Notes: a model not told the origin generated them from the sequence alone. Shown: positions 1-8,806, counted from the stretch's first letter. The stretch: 64,000 bases of DNA from NORP240 sp965222175 (GCA_965222175.1 OZ244938.1:4464001-4528000), one strand, 5' to 3'. Translations and numbers: made by a program.

Positions 1-1247
1 TCGATATCGCCAACGACATGGCCAAAACCACTCCCATGCTGCGGCTTGTTCAGGGGGATGTGGGCTCCGGTAAAACCGTGGTCGCCGCTCTTGCCGCCCT
101 GCGGGCGGTGGAAAACAGATTCCAGGTAGCAATCATGGCACCTACCGAGCTGCTGGCCGAGCAGCACTACCTGAACTTCAGCCAGTGGCTGGAGCCACTG
201 GGCGTGGAGACCGGCTGGCTGAGCGGCAAGCTGCCGGCCGGCCAGCGCAACAGTCAGCAGCAACGCATCGCCAGCGGTGCCGCGGCGATTGTGGTTGGAA
301 CCCATGCCCTGTTTCAGGATTCTGTCAGCTATGCCAACCTGGGCCTGGTGATCATCGATGAGCAGCACCGCTTCGGCGTACACCAGCGCATGGCCCTCAA
401 GGACAAGTCAACCAGTGACGCCCGGGAACCCCATCAGCTGGTAATGACGGCCACGCCAATTCCCCGAACCCTGGCCATGAGTGCCTATGCCGACCTGGAT
501 TGTTCGGTGATCGACGAACTGCCGCCGGGACGCACCCCGGTGCAGACCCTGGTCATCGGCGACGACCGCCGACCGGAGGTGATCAGCAAGATTCATCAGG
601 CCTGCAGTAAGGGCGAGCAGGTTTACTGGGTCTGTACCCTGGTGGAGGAATCCGAATCTTTGCAATGCCAGGCGGCAGAAGCCACCGCCAGCAAGCTGCG
701 GGAACAGTTGCCCGACCTTGCCATCGGCCTGGTGCATGGCCGCATGAAAGCGAAGGAAAAAACCGCCGTGATGGAACAGTTCAAGTCGGGTCAGCTGCAG
801 CTGCTGGTCGCCACCACGGTAATCGAAGTCGGCGTCGATGTACCCAATGCCAGCCTGATGGTCATCGAAAACTCCGAACGGCTGGGTCTCGCCCAGTTGC
901 ATCAGCTGCGGGGAAGGGTAGGTCGTGGCAGCAGGCACAGTTACTGTATCCTGCTCTACCAGGCTCCGTTGTCCGAGACTGGCAAGCATCGCCTGTCGGT
1001 AATGCGGGAGAGCAGCGACGGCTTCTATATCGCCGAAAAGGATCTGGAAATCAGGGGGCCGGGGCAGGTGCTGGGCACGCAGCAAACCGGGCTGATGAGC
1101 TTTCGGGTCGCCGATATTGCCCGTGATGCGCACCTGCTTGAAGATGTCCGCAAATACGCCGAGGTGATTCTGCACAGTTACCCGGATGTAATCGACCCAC
1201 TGGTTCATCGTTGGCTGGGAAACCGCGCTGAATACGGCAGGGTCTGA
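1..1247 (+). CDS. recG: ATP-dependent DNA helicase RecG, C-terminal part (5' end outside the window)
   Basis: RecG remodels stalled replication forks and Holliday junctions in the cytoplasm. The frame is already open at base 3, so the N-terminal wedge domain lies upstream of the window and the ATG at 18 is internal. Visible motifs in order are Walker A GDVGSGKT (about bases 54-77), a DEQH box, TATPIPRTL and the QLRGRVGRG motif VI, followed by the RecG-type tail with GPGQVLGTQQTG. About 415 residues remain of a protein usually near 690. A hairpin with a T-rich tail follows the stop. Function is assigned from family motifs; nothing looks broken. Confidence 0.97.
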   Translation, partial: DIANDMAKTTPMLRLVQGDVGSGKTVVAALAALRAVENRFQVAIMAPTELLAEQHYLNFSQWLEPLGVETGWLSGKLPAGQRNSQQQRIASGAAAIVVGTHALFQDSVSYANLGLVIIDEQHRFGVHQRMALKDKSTSDAREPHQLVMTATPIPRTLAMSAYADLDCSVIDELPPGRTPVQTLVIGDDRRPEVISKIHQACSKGEQVYWVCTLVEESESLQCQAAEATASKLREQLPDLAIGLVHGRMKAKEKTAVMEQFKSGQLQLLVATTVIEVGVDVPNASLMVIENSERLGLAQLHQLRGRVGRGSRHSYCILLYQAPLSETGKHRLSVMRESSDGFYIAEKDLEIRGPGQVLGTQQTGLMSFRVADIARDAHLLEDVRKYAEVILHSYPDVIDPLVHRWLGNRAEYGRV

Positions 1248-1255
1248 TGTGATTC

Positions 1256-1277
1256 CCGGCCTTAGGCCGGTTCTTTT
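1256..1277 (+). terminator. Rho-independent terminator after recG
   Basis: A six-base-pair GC stem (CCGGCC, loop TTA, GGCCGG) is followed at once by TTCTTTT. It starts nine bases after the recG stop, the expected place for a terminator. It also separates recG from ubiA, which therefore probably has its own promoter; a TAGAAT at 1340-1345 is a possible -10 for ubiA but no good -35 is visible. Confidence 0.7.
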
Positions 1278-1444
1278 GCCAACCGCTGCCCGGGCAGGCA
1301 AACGGAGTCGAGGGGCAGAACCGGACAGCGGAAATGCGCTAGAATGGTCAGCCGCATCCTGGCTTTCTGCAAAACCGATGCGCGTGCACCAACTGGACTT
1401 CTACTACCAAACCAATTCCGTTTCCTACAAAGCACCCCTGCACT

Positions 1445-2359
1445 ATGTCCTCTGCAACACCCCTGATTGAACGACTGCAAACTAAACTGGAAGGCCGGTT
1501 TCCGGAATTCTCCGCCAAGCTGCCCGGCTATCTGCAACTTATTCGTTTTGACCGTCCCATCGGCGTGCTGCTGTTGCTGTGGCCCACCATCACCGCCCTG
1601 TGGATCGCCGCGGAAGGTCTGCCGGACCTGGACCTGCTGGTAATTTTCGTTCTTGGCACCTACGTGATGCGGGCTGCCGGCTGTGCCATCAATGACTATG
1701 CCGATTACGAATTCGACGGCGATGTCGAACGTACCCGCCACCGGCCCCTGGTCACCGGAAAGTTAAGGCGTCAGGACGCATTTAAAGCTTTCCTGGTACT
1801 GGCAGCATGTGGCTTTGTGCTGGTTCTGTTGACCAACCTCCAGACGATTCTGCTTTCGTTTGGCGCGGTTGCCGTTGCCGCCATCTATCCCTTTATGAAG
1901 CGCTATACCAACCTGCCCCAGGTGGTCCTGGGCATCGCGTTTTCCTGGGGTATTCTCATGGCGTTTACCGCGCAGACGGGCTCGATTCCTGCGGCGGCTT
2001 TCCTGCTGTTTGTGGCCAACTGCCTGTGGACAGTCGCGTACGATACGGAATACGCCATGGTGGATCGTGACGATGACCTGAAGCTGGGCATCAAGTCCAC
2101 GGCTATCCTGTTCGGCACCGCCGACAGAATGATGATTTTCATTCTTCAATTCATGTTCATCTTTTCACTGCTGCTGGCGGCCCGGCAGTTTCAGCTTGGT
2201 GGTTTCTTCTATCTGGGGCTGGCGGTCGCGGCAGGACTTATCCTGTACCAGCAGTGGCTGATCCGCGAGCGTCAGCGGACAGACTGCTTCAAGGCGTTCC
2301 TCAACAATAACCTGGTGGGGGCTTCGATATTCACCGGGGTTGTGCTGCATTATTTCTGA
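1445..2359 (+). CDS. ubiA: 4-hydroxybenzoate polyprenyltransferase UbiA
   Basis: UbiA joins a polyprenyl diphosphate tail to 4-hydroxybenzoate, the membrane step that commits to ubiquinone. The 304-residue protein has the first Asp-rich motif NDYADYEFDGDVERTRHRPL and a second one in DTEYAMVDRDDDLKLGIKST, which bind the Mg-diphosphate, plus several hydrophobic helices. Length fits the family (about 290). No ubiC (chorismate lyase) gene lies beside it, unlike in E. coli and Pseudomonas. The gap back to recG holds only the recG terminator and a weak candidate promoter. Confidence 0.95.
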   Translation: MSSATPLIERLQTKLEGRFPEFSAKLPGYLQLIRFDRPIGVLLLLWPTITALWIAAEGLPDLDLLVIFVLGTYVMRAAGCAINDYADYEFDGDVERTRHRPLVTGKLRRQDAFKAFLVLAACGFVLVLLTNLQTILLSFGAVAVAAIYPFMKRYTNLPQVVLGIAFSWGILMAFTAQTGSIPAAAFLLFVANCLWTVAYDTEYAMVDRDDDLKLGIKSTAILFGTADRMMIFILQFMFIFSLLLAARQFQLGGFFYLGLAVAAGLILYQQWLIRERQRTDCFKAFLNNNLVGASIFTGVVLHYF

Positions 2360-2490
2360 ACAGGATATTGCGTCGTGACTGACCGCCAACATGACGCCGA
2401 TCCTGTCATTGCCGGTATAGGACGTTTCACCACAAGATACGCATCAGGCAGCGCGGAATACGAATTGGTCAAGCAGAGGATTCGTCAGTT

Positions 2491-3171
2491 GTGAAGCTTG
2501 ATAGGGTTGTGCCCTGGGGCAGGTCATTTGCTGAATACCTGTCAATGTTCAACCTGACCGAATCGGAACTTGGCAGAAACCTGCTCGGCTGCGGAGATGG
2601 CCCGGCGAGCTTCAATAAAGAACTGACGACGATTGGGGGCAATGTTGTTTCTGTCGATCCCGTTTATGAATTTACCGCTGCCCAGATTCGATCAAGAATT
2701 GAGTCAGTTTACCCACGGATCATGGCTGAAATGGAAAAATCCAGGGAAAAGTATGTCTGGAAAAGGCTTAGAGACGTTAAGCACCTGGGTGAAGTGCGCA
2801 TGCGGGCCATGAAAGCATTCCTGGCGGACTATGAATCCGGTTTCCGTGAAGGGCGCTATGTAAAGGCAAGCCTGCCGGATCTTCCGTTCACAGGTCGTCA
2901 GTTTGATCTCGCACTGTGCTCACATTTACTTTTTCTCTACAGTGATCAGATTGACGTGAAAAATCATATTGCGGGTATGAAAGAACTTTGTCGCGTGGCC
3001 GGCGAGGTTCGTGTCTATCCGCTGGTCGCGCTGGGCGGCGGCTTGTCGCCGCACGTCGAGCCGGTAACAGAAGCCCTGGAGGAAGCCGGTATTTCGGTAT
3101 CCCTGGAGCACGTGGAATATGAGTTTCAAAAAGGTGCCACAAAAATGCTGGTTGCCAGAAACTCCGCGTAA
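2491..3171 (+). CDS. Class I SAM-dependent methyltransferase-like protein, substrate unknown
   Basis: The 226-residue protein has the shape of a Rossmann methyltransferase. LLGCGDGPASFN near residue 32 stands in for the glycine-rich SAM loop, VVSVDPVY ends strand 2 with an acidic residue, and DLALCSHLLFLY resembles motif IV. A long charged helical insert (about 65-115) separates these. The start is a GTG with AGAGGA ten bases upstream. I do not recognise a named family or substrate. It is close to the MAPEG gene (next start 81 bases on), but a shared role is not evident. Confidence 0.6.
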   Translation: MKLDRVVPWGRSFAEYLSMFNLTESELGRNLLGCGDGPASFNKELTTIGGNVVSVDPVYEFTAAQIRSRIESVYPRIMAEMEKSREKYVWKRLRDVKHLGEVRMRAMKAFLADYESGFREGRYVKASLPDLPFTGRQFDLALCSHLLFLYSDQIDVKNHIAGMKELCRVAGEVRVYPLVALGGGLSPHVEPVTEALEEAGISVSLEHVEYEFQKGATKMLVARNSA

Positions 3172-3251
3172 AAATGCTGCAAAAAATTGATTCAGAATGT
3201 GAAAAAGTACTGTATTTTTACTCTGACCCCAACAATTACCGGAGAAAGACT

Positions 3252-3641
3252 ATGACGACAGAATTAAGCTATCTGACATGGGTCGTCCTGTTGACCGCGG
3301 TCATGTGGATTCCTTATATCCTGAACATGATCAGCGTCCGAGGCCTGGCTGATGCTGTGGGATATCCCGCGGAGCCGAAGCCGTTGTCCCCATGGGCCAG
3401 CCGAATGAAGGCAGCCCACGGAAATGCCGTTGAAAACCTGGTGATTTTCGCTCCACTGGTGCTGGTAATCGAAGTTGCGGGTCTGAACAATGGGGTCACT
3501 GCTACTGCCTGCGCCGTGTATTTCTGGGCGCGGGTGGTTCACCTGGGAGTTTATACGTTTGCCCTGCCATGGGCTCGAACACTTGCGTTCGCCGTGGGGT
3601 TTGGCTGCCAGATGGCGCTGGTCCTGCAAGTTATCCTGTGA
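3252..3641 (+). CDS. MAPEG family integral membrane protein
   Basis: MAPEG proteins are small four-helix membrane proteins related to microsomal glutathione S-transferase. This one has 129 residues with hydrophobic segments near 8-28, 58-78, 80-97 and 105-127, and a conserved-type helix containing RMKAAHGNAVENL, where the Glu-Asn pair is typical of the family. The ATG at 3252 is chosen over an upstream in-frame start at 3174 because GGAGAAAG sits just before it and the family begins with a membrane helix. The exact activity in bacteria is usually unknown. The gene converges on gcdH. Confidence 0.8.
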   Translation: MTTELSYLTWVVLLTAVMWIPYILNMISVRGLADAVGYPAEPKPLSPWASRMKAAHGNAVENLVIFAPLVLVIEVAGLNNGVTATACAVYFWARVVHLGVYTFALPWARTLAFAVGFGCQMALVLQVIL

Positions 3642-3683
3642 CCGGCTTGCCGAGCCCGGACAGGAGAAGGCACAACCATGGAC

Positions 3684-3709
3684 CCGGCAGGTCAAGCCTG
3701 ACCTGCCGG
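3684..3709. terminator. Intergenic hairpin between convergent MAPEG gene and gcdH
   Basis: An 11-bp perfect inverted repeat (CCGGCAGGTCA, loop AGCC, TGACCTGCCGG) lies in the 115-bp gap between two genes that converge. Neither side has a clear T run, so it may be a bidirectional mRNA-end hairpin rather than a classic intrinsic terminator. Confidence 0.45.
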
Positions 3710-3756
3710 CCGTGACACCCGGTTACCGCCTGGTCTATCTCTGGTCTATTTCTGAT

Positions 3757-4947
3757 CTATCTCGTAAATGCCTGAATACCGGTCTGTTCCCGGCCGAGAA
3801 TCAGCGCATGTATGTCCTGGGTCCCTTCGTAGGTGTTGACCACTTCCAGGTTCTGGGCATGGCGCATGACCGGGTATTCATCGGAAATCCCGTTGCCACC
3901 CAGCATGTCCCGGGCCTCGCGGGCGGCGTCCAGGGCCTTAAGGCAGGAATTACGCTTCAGCATGGAGATGACCGGTGGCGTGATTTTGCCCTCGTCTTTC
4001 ATCCGGGTTGCCCGCAGGCAGGCCTGCAGGGCTACGGTCAGATCGGTCTGCATGACCGCCAGTTTTTTCTGAATCAGCTGGTTGGCGGCCAGGGGACGGT
4101 TGAACTGCTTGCGATCCAGGGTGTACTGCAGAGCCGTTTTCCAGCAGGTTTCACCGGCACCGATGGCGCCCCAGGCAATCCCCAGGCGTGCCGAGTTCAG
4201 GCAGGTGAAAGGTCCTTTCAGGCCGCCGACATCCGGAAACCTGTTTTCTGCCGGGACGAATACCTCGTCCATGACGATCTCACCGGTAATGGACGCCCGC
4301 AGTGCCAGTTTGCCTTCGATCTTCGGCGCACTGAGACCTTTCATCCCCTTGTCCAGCACGAAGCCCCTGATCACACCGTCGTCATCCTTGGCCCAGACCA
4401 CGAACACATCGGCGATGGGCGAATTGCTGATCCAGTTCTTGGCGCCGCTGAGCAGGTAGCCACCGTCCACGGACCTTGCGCGGGTATTCATGCTGCCCGG
4501 ATCAGAACCGTGGTCCGGCTCGGTCAGGCCGAAACAACCGATCCATTCACCGCTGGCCAGTCTGGGCAGGTATTTCTGCCTTTGTTCTTCGGTGCCGAAT
4601 TCATGGATAGGCAGCATCACCAGGCTGGACTGGACACTGAACATGGAGCGGTAGCCTGAATCCACAGCTTCGATTTCCCGCGCGGCCAGGCCATAACACA
4701 CGTAATTCATGCCGGCACAGTCGTAGCCTTCTATAAACGGTCCCAACAGGCCAAGCTCGCCCATCTCCCTGAAGATTTCAGGATCCGTTTCCTCCCGCCG
4801 GTAGGCCTCGCGCACCCGGGGCAGCAATTTCTCCCGGGCATATTGTCGAGCCGTATCGCGAACCATGCTTTCTTCTTCGCTCAACTGATCGTCAAGCAGC
4901 AATGGGTCTTCCCAGTTGAACCGGGCCGTGTCTGCAGAAGCCGACAT
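3757..4947 (-). CDS. gcdH: Glutaryl-CoA dehydrogenase (acyl-CoA dehydrogenase family)
   Basis: This FAD enzyme oxidises and decarboxylates glutaryl-CoA to crotonyl-CoA in lysine and tryptophan breakdown. The 396-residue protein has the acyl-CoA dehydrogenase fold: CFGLTEPDHGSDPG near 137-150, RSMFSVQSSLVM, and a C-terminal VVNTYEGTQDIHALILGR. The Glu in that last motif is the catalytic base, and the motif is nearly identical to that of characterised glutaryl-CoA dehydrogenases. DKGMKGLSAPKIEGKLALRAS also marks this subfamily. The gene stands alone; a LysR-type regulator often found beside it is absent here. Confidence 0.93.
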   Translation of the reverse strand: MSASADTARFNWEDPLLLDDQLSEEESMVRDTARQYAREKLLPRVREAYRREETDPEIFREMGELGLLGPFIEGYDCAGMNYVCYGLAAREIEAVDSGYRSMFSVQSSLVMLPIHEFGTEEQRQKYLPRLASGEWIGCFGLTEPDHGSDPGSMNTRARSVDGGYLLSGAKNWISNSPIADVFVVWAKDDDGVIRGFVLDKGMKGLSAPKIEGKLALRASITGEIVMDEVFVPAENRFPDVGGLKGPFTCLNSARLGIAWGAIGAGETCWKTALQYTLDRKQFNRPLAANQLIQKKLAVMQTDLTVALQACLRATRMKDEGKITPPVISMLKRNSCLKALDAAREARDMLGGNGISDEYPVMRHAQNLEVVNTYEGTQDIHALILGREQTGIQAFTR

Positions 4948-5100
4948 GTTGTTCTCCTATCGGTTAATCAGTTCGAGTGTCTTATCCCGGCGTCACCCCG
5001 GGTTCCCGGGCCGCCGCCGGAATTCCGGAAACCTGCGCAGGAGGAAATGGATACGGACAGAAACGGCGGATGGTCCAGCCTGAATTCCAACCGGGCGCAG

Positions 5101-5129
5101 ATTCTAGCAAAAAAGGGACGATAAACTAA
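5101..5129 (-). promoter_or_regulatory. Candidate promoter for gcdH (extended -10)
   Basis: On the minus strand TTGCTAGAAT (5101-5110) reads as an extended -10, TGC-TAGAAT, with a weak TTAGTT 17 bases upstream (5124-5129). It lies about 150 bases before the gcdH start. The same TTGCTAGAAT occurs on the plus strand before uvrD. Confidence 0.5.
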
Positions 5130-5191
5130 GGAACCGGTGCAATAAAAATTTAGCCCACGGTTTCAATTCCACGCCACCTCGATCCGGTGTT

Positions 5192-5200
5192 TGCTAGAAT
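5192..5200 (+). promoter_or_regulatory. Extended -10 before uvrD
   Basis: TGCTAGAAT ends ten bases before the uvrD ATG at 5211. No -35 match is visible at 5172-5177 (CGCCAC). If used, transcription would begin almost at the ATG, giving a leaderless or nearly leaderless mRNA. No LexA box is visible here although uvrD is an SOS gene in E. coli. Confidence 0.4.
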
Positions 5201-5210
5201 ACCGGGCACT

Positions 5211-7403
5211 ATGATGGAAGACGTTTCCCATATCCTCGACAAGCTCAACACGCCCCAGCGGCAGGCTGTCACCACTCAGGCGCAGAACCTGCTGGTACTT
5301 GCCGGTGCCGGGAGCGGCAAAACCCGGGTCCTGGTGCATCGTATCGCCTGGTTGCTGCACGCCGAGCAGGCTTCACCCTACAGTATCCTGGCGGTGACAT
5401 TTACCAACAAGGCCGCCAGGGAAATGCGGGGGCGCATCGAGGGACTGCTGGCCCAGCCCATCGGCGGCATGTGGGTGGGCACGTTTCACGGCCTGGCACA
5501 CCGGCTGTTGCGGGCTCACTGGCAGGAAGCCGGGCTGGTGGAGGATTTTCACATTCTCGACAGCGATGACCAGCTGCGACTCATCAAGCGATTGTGCCGC
5601 AGTCTGGGCGTGGACGAAGACAGGTTCCCGCCCCGCCAGGTGCAATGGTATATCAATGCCCAGAAGGACGAAGGCCTGCGGGCAGCCAGCGTGGAAACAT
5701 TCGACGACGACTACGGGCGAAACATGGTGGCCATCTACGCCGCCTACGAAGAGGCCTGCGATCGCGGCGGCATGGTGGATTTCGCCGAGATTCTGTTGCG
5801 CGCCCATGAGCTCTGGCTCAAGAATCCGCAGGTCCTGGAGCACTACCAGAATCGTTTCAAGCATATACTGGTGGACGAATTTCAGGACACCAACACGATA
5901 CAGTATGCCTGGCTGCGGGTCCTTGCTGGCCAACGTAATCACCTGATGGTGGTAGGGGACGACGATCAGTCCATTTACGGCTGGCGCGGGGCGAAGATCG
6001 AAAACATCCAGAAATTCAGCAGTGATTTTCCCGGAGCGGAAACTGTCAGGCTGGAACAGAACTATCGATCCACCTCCACCATACTCAAGGCTGCCAACAA
6101 GCTCATTGCCAATAACCAGGGCCGGCTTGGCAAGGAATTATGGACTGATGGGTCAGATGGGGAACCCATTTCCCTGTACGAGGCATTCAATGAACAGGAC
6201 GAGGCCCGATTCATCGTGGATCGCCTCCAGGACTGGGTAAACAAGGGTAACCGTCGCACGGATGCCGCAATACTGTACCGCTCCAACGCCCAGTCCCGGG
6301 AACTGGAGGACGCCCTGCTGAGGGTGGGTATGCCTTACCGGATTTATGGCGGCCACCGGTTCTACGAACGCCTGGAAATCAAGAACGCACTGGCTTACCT
6401 GCGCCTGCTGATAAATCGTCATGACGATACCGCGATGGAGCGGGTAATCAATGTTCCAACCAGAGGGATAGGGGGACGCACCATAGAGCAGGTGAGGGCG
6501 CTGGCCCGCGAGGAGAATTCGTCGCTGTGGTCCGCCTGCGTGAAATGTGTCAGCGAAAAGCTGTTGAGTTCCCGGGCGGCCAATTCGGTGCGGGGATTCC
6601 TTGATCTGCTGGATTCCATGGAAGGCGACTGCGAAGACCTGGAGCTGCACCGCAAGGTGGAATACGTCATCAAGCACAGCGGCCTGGTACAACACCATGA
6701 AAAGGAAGGCGGGGAAAAGGCCCGGGCCCGACTGGAAAACCTTGATGAACTGATCACCGCGGCCAACAGCTTTGACGAGTCGGAGCTGGACGTCGATGAC
6801 GACCTGACTGCCCGGTCCATTCTCGCCGCTTTCCTGGACCAGGCGGCTCTTGATGCGGGTGACGCCCAGGCCGGAGAGGACGAGGATGCCGTTCAGCTGA
6901 TGACGCTGCATTCGGCCAAGGGACTGGAGTTTCCCCTGGTCTTCCTGGCCGGCATGGAAGAAGGGTTGTTTCCCCACCGGATGTCCATGGAGAATCTTGC
7001 CGGGCTGGAAGAAGAGCGCCGGCTCTGTTACGTCGGCATCACCCGGGCCAAGGCCAAGCTGTACCTCTGCCATGCCGAGTCCAGACGCCTGCATGGTGAT
7101 GTTGCGTTATCACGGCCCTCCCGATTCATCCGGGAAATTCCCGGCGACCTGATGGATGAAATCCGGTTGAAGTCAACGGTGACCCGACCTTCATTCGGTG
7201 GGCCGGTTGCCGCGGGCAACGGCGGCGCGGAAGTACCCGAGACCTCATTATCGCTGGGCCAGCGGGTAATCCACGGGAAATTCGGGGAAGGCGTGATATT
7301 AAACTACGAAGGGCAGGGTCATAATGCCCGGGTCCAGGTAAACTTTGACGGTTTCGGCAGCAAGTGGCTGGTGCTGTCCTACGCCAAGCTGGAATCCGTC
7401 TAA
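5211..7403 (+). CDS. uvrD: DNA helicase II UvrD
   Basis: UvrD is the 3'-5' superfamily 1 helicase of nucleotide excision and mismatch repair. Counting from 5211 the protein has 730 residues (E. coli 720). Walker A AGAGSGKT is at 31-38; then FTNKAAREM, VDEFQDTN (Walker B), VGDDDQSIYGWRGA, LEQNYRST, LMTLHSAKGLEFP and LCYVGITRAK follow in the family order. The C-terminal tail with a KWLVLSYAKLE end is typical of UvrD rather than Rep or PcrA. The ATG pair at 5211/5214 is chosen because MEDVSHILDKLN aligns with the usual N-terminus; a GTG at 5187 would add eight residues overlapping a promoter-like sequence. Confidence 0.96.
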   Translation: MMEDVSHILDKLNTPQRQAVTTQAQNLLVLAGAGSGKTRVLVHRIAWLLHAEQASPYSILAVTFTNKAAREMRGRIEGLLAQPIGGMWVGTFHGLAHRLLRAHWQEAGLVEDFHILDSDDQLRLIKRLCRSLGVDEDRFPPRQVQWYINAQKDEGLRAASVETFDDDYGRNMVAIYAAYEEACDRGGMVDFAEILLRAHELWLKNPQVLEHYQNRFKHILVDEFQDTNTIQYAWLRVLAGQRNHLMVVGDDDQSIYGWRGAKIENIQKFSSDFPGAETVRLEQNYRSTSTILKAANKLIANNQGRLGKELWTDGSDGEPISLYEAFNEQDEARFIVDRLQDWVNKGNRRTDAAILYRSNAQSRELEDALLRVGMPYRIYGGHRFYERLEIKNALAYLRLLINRHDDTAMERVINVPTRGIGGRTIEQVRALAREENSSLWSACVKCVSEKLLSSRAANSVRGFLDLLDSMEGDCEDLELHRKVEYVIKHSGLVQHHEKEGGEKARARLENLDELITAANSFDESELDVDDDLTARSILAAFLDQAALDAGDAQAGEDEDAVQLMTLHSAKGLEFPLVFLAGMEEGLFPHRMSMENLAGLEEERRLCYVGITRAKAKLYLCHAESRRLHGDVALSRPSRFIREIPGDLMDEIRLKSTVTRPSFGGPVAAGNGGAEVPETSLSLGQRVIHGKFGEGVILNYEGQGHNARVQVNFDGFGSKWLVLSYAKLESV

Positions 7404-7442
7404 CGGTTCCGGCAGCCTTGCGGTTGCCATGCACATCTGTTT

Positions 7443-7484
7443 CGATCAGACATAGTAAAGTGATCGCTTTACTATGTCTGATCG
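7443..7484. repeat. Perfect 18-bp inverted repeat with 6-base loop
   Basis: Bases 7443-7460 (CGATCAGACATAGTAAAG) are the exact reverse complement of 7467-7484, separated by TGATCG. It lies 39 bases after the uvrD stop and 25 bases before the start chosen for the TRAP lipoprotein. There is no T run after it, so it looks more like a large operator or a leader hairpin than a standard terminator. An ATG at 7474 lies inside the right arm and was rejected as the start of the next gene. Confidence 0.75.
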
Positions 7485-7509
7485 CCAGCTTAAAAAAGGG
7501 TTTGGTTAT

Positions 7510-8613
7510 ATGCTGCTTAAATTAGTTCTGCCTGTACTGTTGGCGTCCGTGCTGTCCTCCTGCGGTGTCGACAGTGACTCCCCGGCCACCGGCGCCCTGG
7601 CCGCTGATCAGCGCACCTTCAACTGGAAAATGGTGACTTCGTGGCCGAAAAACCTGCCGGCACTGGGCACTGCACCGGAACAGTTTGCCCGGAGCGTGGC
7701 AACAATGAGCAACGGCCGGATGCGTATTCGTGTCTACGGTGCCAACGAACTGGTTGGCGGCCTGGAAGTCTTCGACGCCGTGTCCGCCGGAACTGCAGAA
7801 ATCGGTCACAGCGGACCGTATTACTGGCAGGGAAAAATCAACGCCACGCCGTTTTTTTCCACTATTCCCTTCGGCCTGACCGGAACCGAGATGGATGCCT
7901 GGCTGGCCTACGGTGGCGGTAATGAACTGTGGCGGGAGATTTACGAACCCTATGACCTGATTCCGGTGCGCGGGGGCAATTCCGGAACACAGATGTTTGG
8001 CTGGTTCAACCGCGAAATCAACTCCCTGGACGACCTGCAGGGTATGAAGATGCGCATTCCGGGCCTTGGGGGTGAAGTGTTTGCCCGTGCCGGTGGAATT
8101 CCCGTCACCATGCAGGTCAGCGATGTATTTACTTCCCTGGAAACCGGGGCACTGGATGCGACGGAATGGGTCAGTCCCTACAATGACCTCGCTGCGGGTT
8201 ATCACACGGTGGCGGAGTACTATTATTATCCCGGCTGGCATGAACCGGGTTCCACCCTTGAAGTGATTTTCAATAAACCCGCGTTTGAAAGCCTGCCGGA
8301 AGACCTGCAGGAAATTCTGCTGGCCGCCTCTGAAGTGATGAATCAGCGCATCCACGACGAATTGACGGCGCGGAACAACGAGGCGCTGCAAACCCTGGTC
8401 AACGAACACGGTGTCAAGATCAGGAGGCTGCCTGATGACGTACTGCGGGAGTTCCGCCGGCTATCCCGGGATGTCATCGAGGAAATGGCGGCCAGGGATG
8501 AAACCAGCACACGGGTCTACCAATCCTGGAAGGGTTTTCTGGATGGTGTCTCAGCCTACCATCGTATTGCCGAGGATGCCTTTATCGAGGCCCGTAACCT
8601 GCCGGCGGATTAG
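7510..8613 (+). CDS. TRAP transporter substrate-binding lipoprotein, DctP family (TakP-like)
   Basis: This is the extracytoplasmic solute receptor of a tripartite ATP-independent transporter, which uses an ion gradient to import organic acids. The 367-residue protein has a lipoprotein signal with LSSC (Cys18). It then shows the family features: a strand with ITSWP-type VTSWPKN, ELVGGLEVFDAVSAGTAEIGH, MKMRIPGLGGEVFA with the conserved Arg, and ATEWVSPYNDLAAG. These features resemble the 2-oxoacid or lactate binding TakP group; the true ligand is inferred. ATG 7510 is chosen because AAAAAGGG precedes it by nine bases. The matching permeases are at 10514-12438, on the other strand and 1.9 kb away. 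Confidence 0.85.
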   Translation: MLLKLVLPVLLASVLSSCGVDSDSPATGALAADQRTFNWKMVTSWPKNLPALGTAPEQFARSVATMSNGRMRIRVYGANELVGGLEVFDAVSAGTAEIGHSGPYYWQGKINATPFFSTIPFGLTGTEMDAWLAYGGGNELWREIYEPYDLIPVRGGNSGTQMFGWFNREINSLDDLQGMKMRIPGLGGEVFARAGGIPVTMQVSDVFTSLETGALDATEWVSPYNDLAAGYHTVAEYYYYPGWHEPGSTLEVIFNKPAFESLPEDLQEILLAASEVMNQRIHDELTARNNEALQTLVNEHGVKIRRLPDDVLREFRRLSRDVIEEMAARDETSTRVYQSWKGFLDGVSAYHRIAEDAFIEARNLPAD

Positions 8614-8639
8614 CCGAGAGTACAGACAACTAATTTTGT

Positions 8640-8655
8640 AAGTAAGTATTTACTT
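8640..8655. promoter_or_regulatory. Palindrome 1 of 4 (AAGTAAGT type)
   Basis: AAGTAAGTATTTACTT has half-sites matching at 7 of 8 positions. It starts 26 bases after the TRAP lipoprotein stop. The convergent gap 8614-9106 holds no gene I can support; its only structure is this site and three more at 8791, 8932 and 9086. Symmetry and size suit a TetR-type repressor, but no regulator gene is in the window. Confidence 0.55.
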
Positions 8656-8790
8656 TTCTGAGTACCGTTTCGCAGGGCCAGTGCAAGTCCCGGCAGCTTG
8701 TCTGGGAAGAGGCCCTTTCCTTGTGTAAGCTCGCCAGGTGGTTACGCAGCCGCCCGGCGAAACAGTCGCGAAAACCGACCTCAGCTTAGA

Positions 8791-8806
8791 AAGTAAGTAC
8801 TTACAT
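8791..8806. promoter_or_regulatory. Palindrome 2 of 4 (AAGTAAGT type)
   Basis: AAGTAAGTACTTACAT contains the perfect 12-bp palindrome GTAAGTACTTAC (8793-8804). Its centre is 151 bases from that of palindrome 1. Confidence 0.6.

Noticed and set aside
408..1301. Long open frame of 297 codons on the minus strand
   Set aside because: It lies antisense to recG, whose conserved motifs are on the plus strand; the antisense protein has no recognisable domain.
1249..1470. 73-codon frame between recG and ubiA
   Set aside because: It runs over the recG terminator and into ubiA and has no family match or ribosome site.
3108..3120. CACGTGGAATA, resembling a parS half
   Set aside because: The outer bases do not match the parS consensus and symmetry is lost.
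3490..4659. Open frame of 389 codons on the plus strand
   Set aside because: It is the mirror of the glutaryl-CoA dehydrogenase gene and overlaps the MAPEG gene; composition is that of a shadow frame.
6153..7094. Open frame of 313 codons on the minus strand
   Set aside because: Antisense to uvrD, no domain and no ribosome site.
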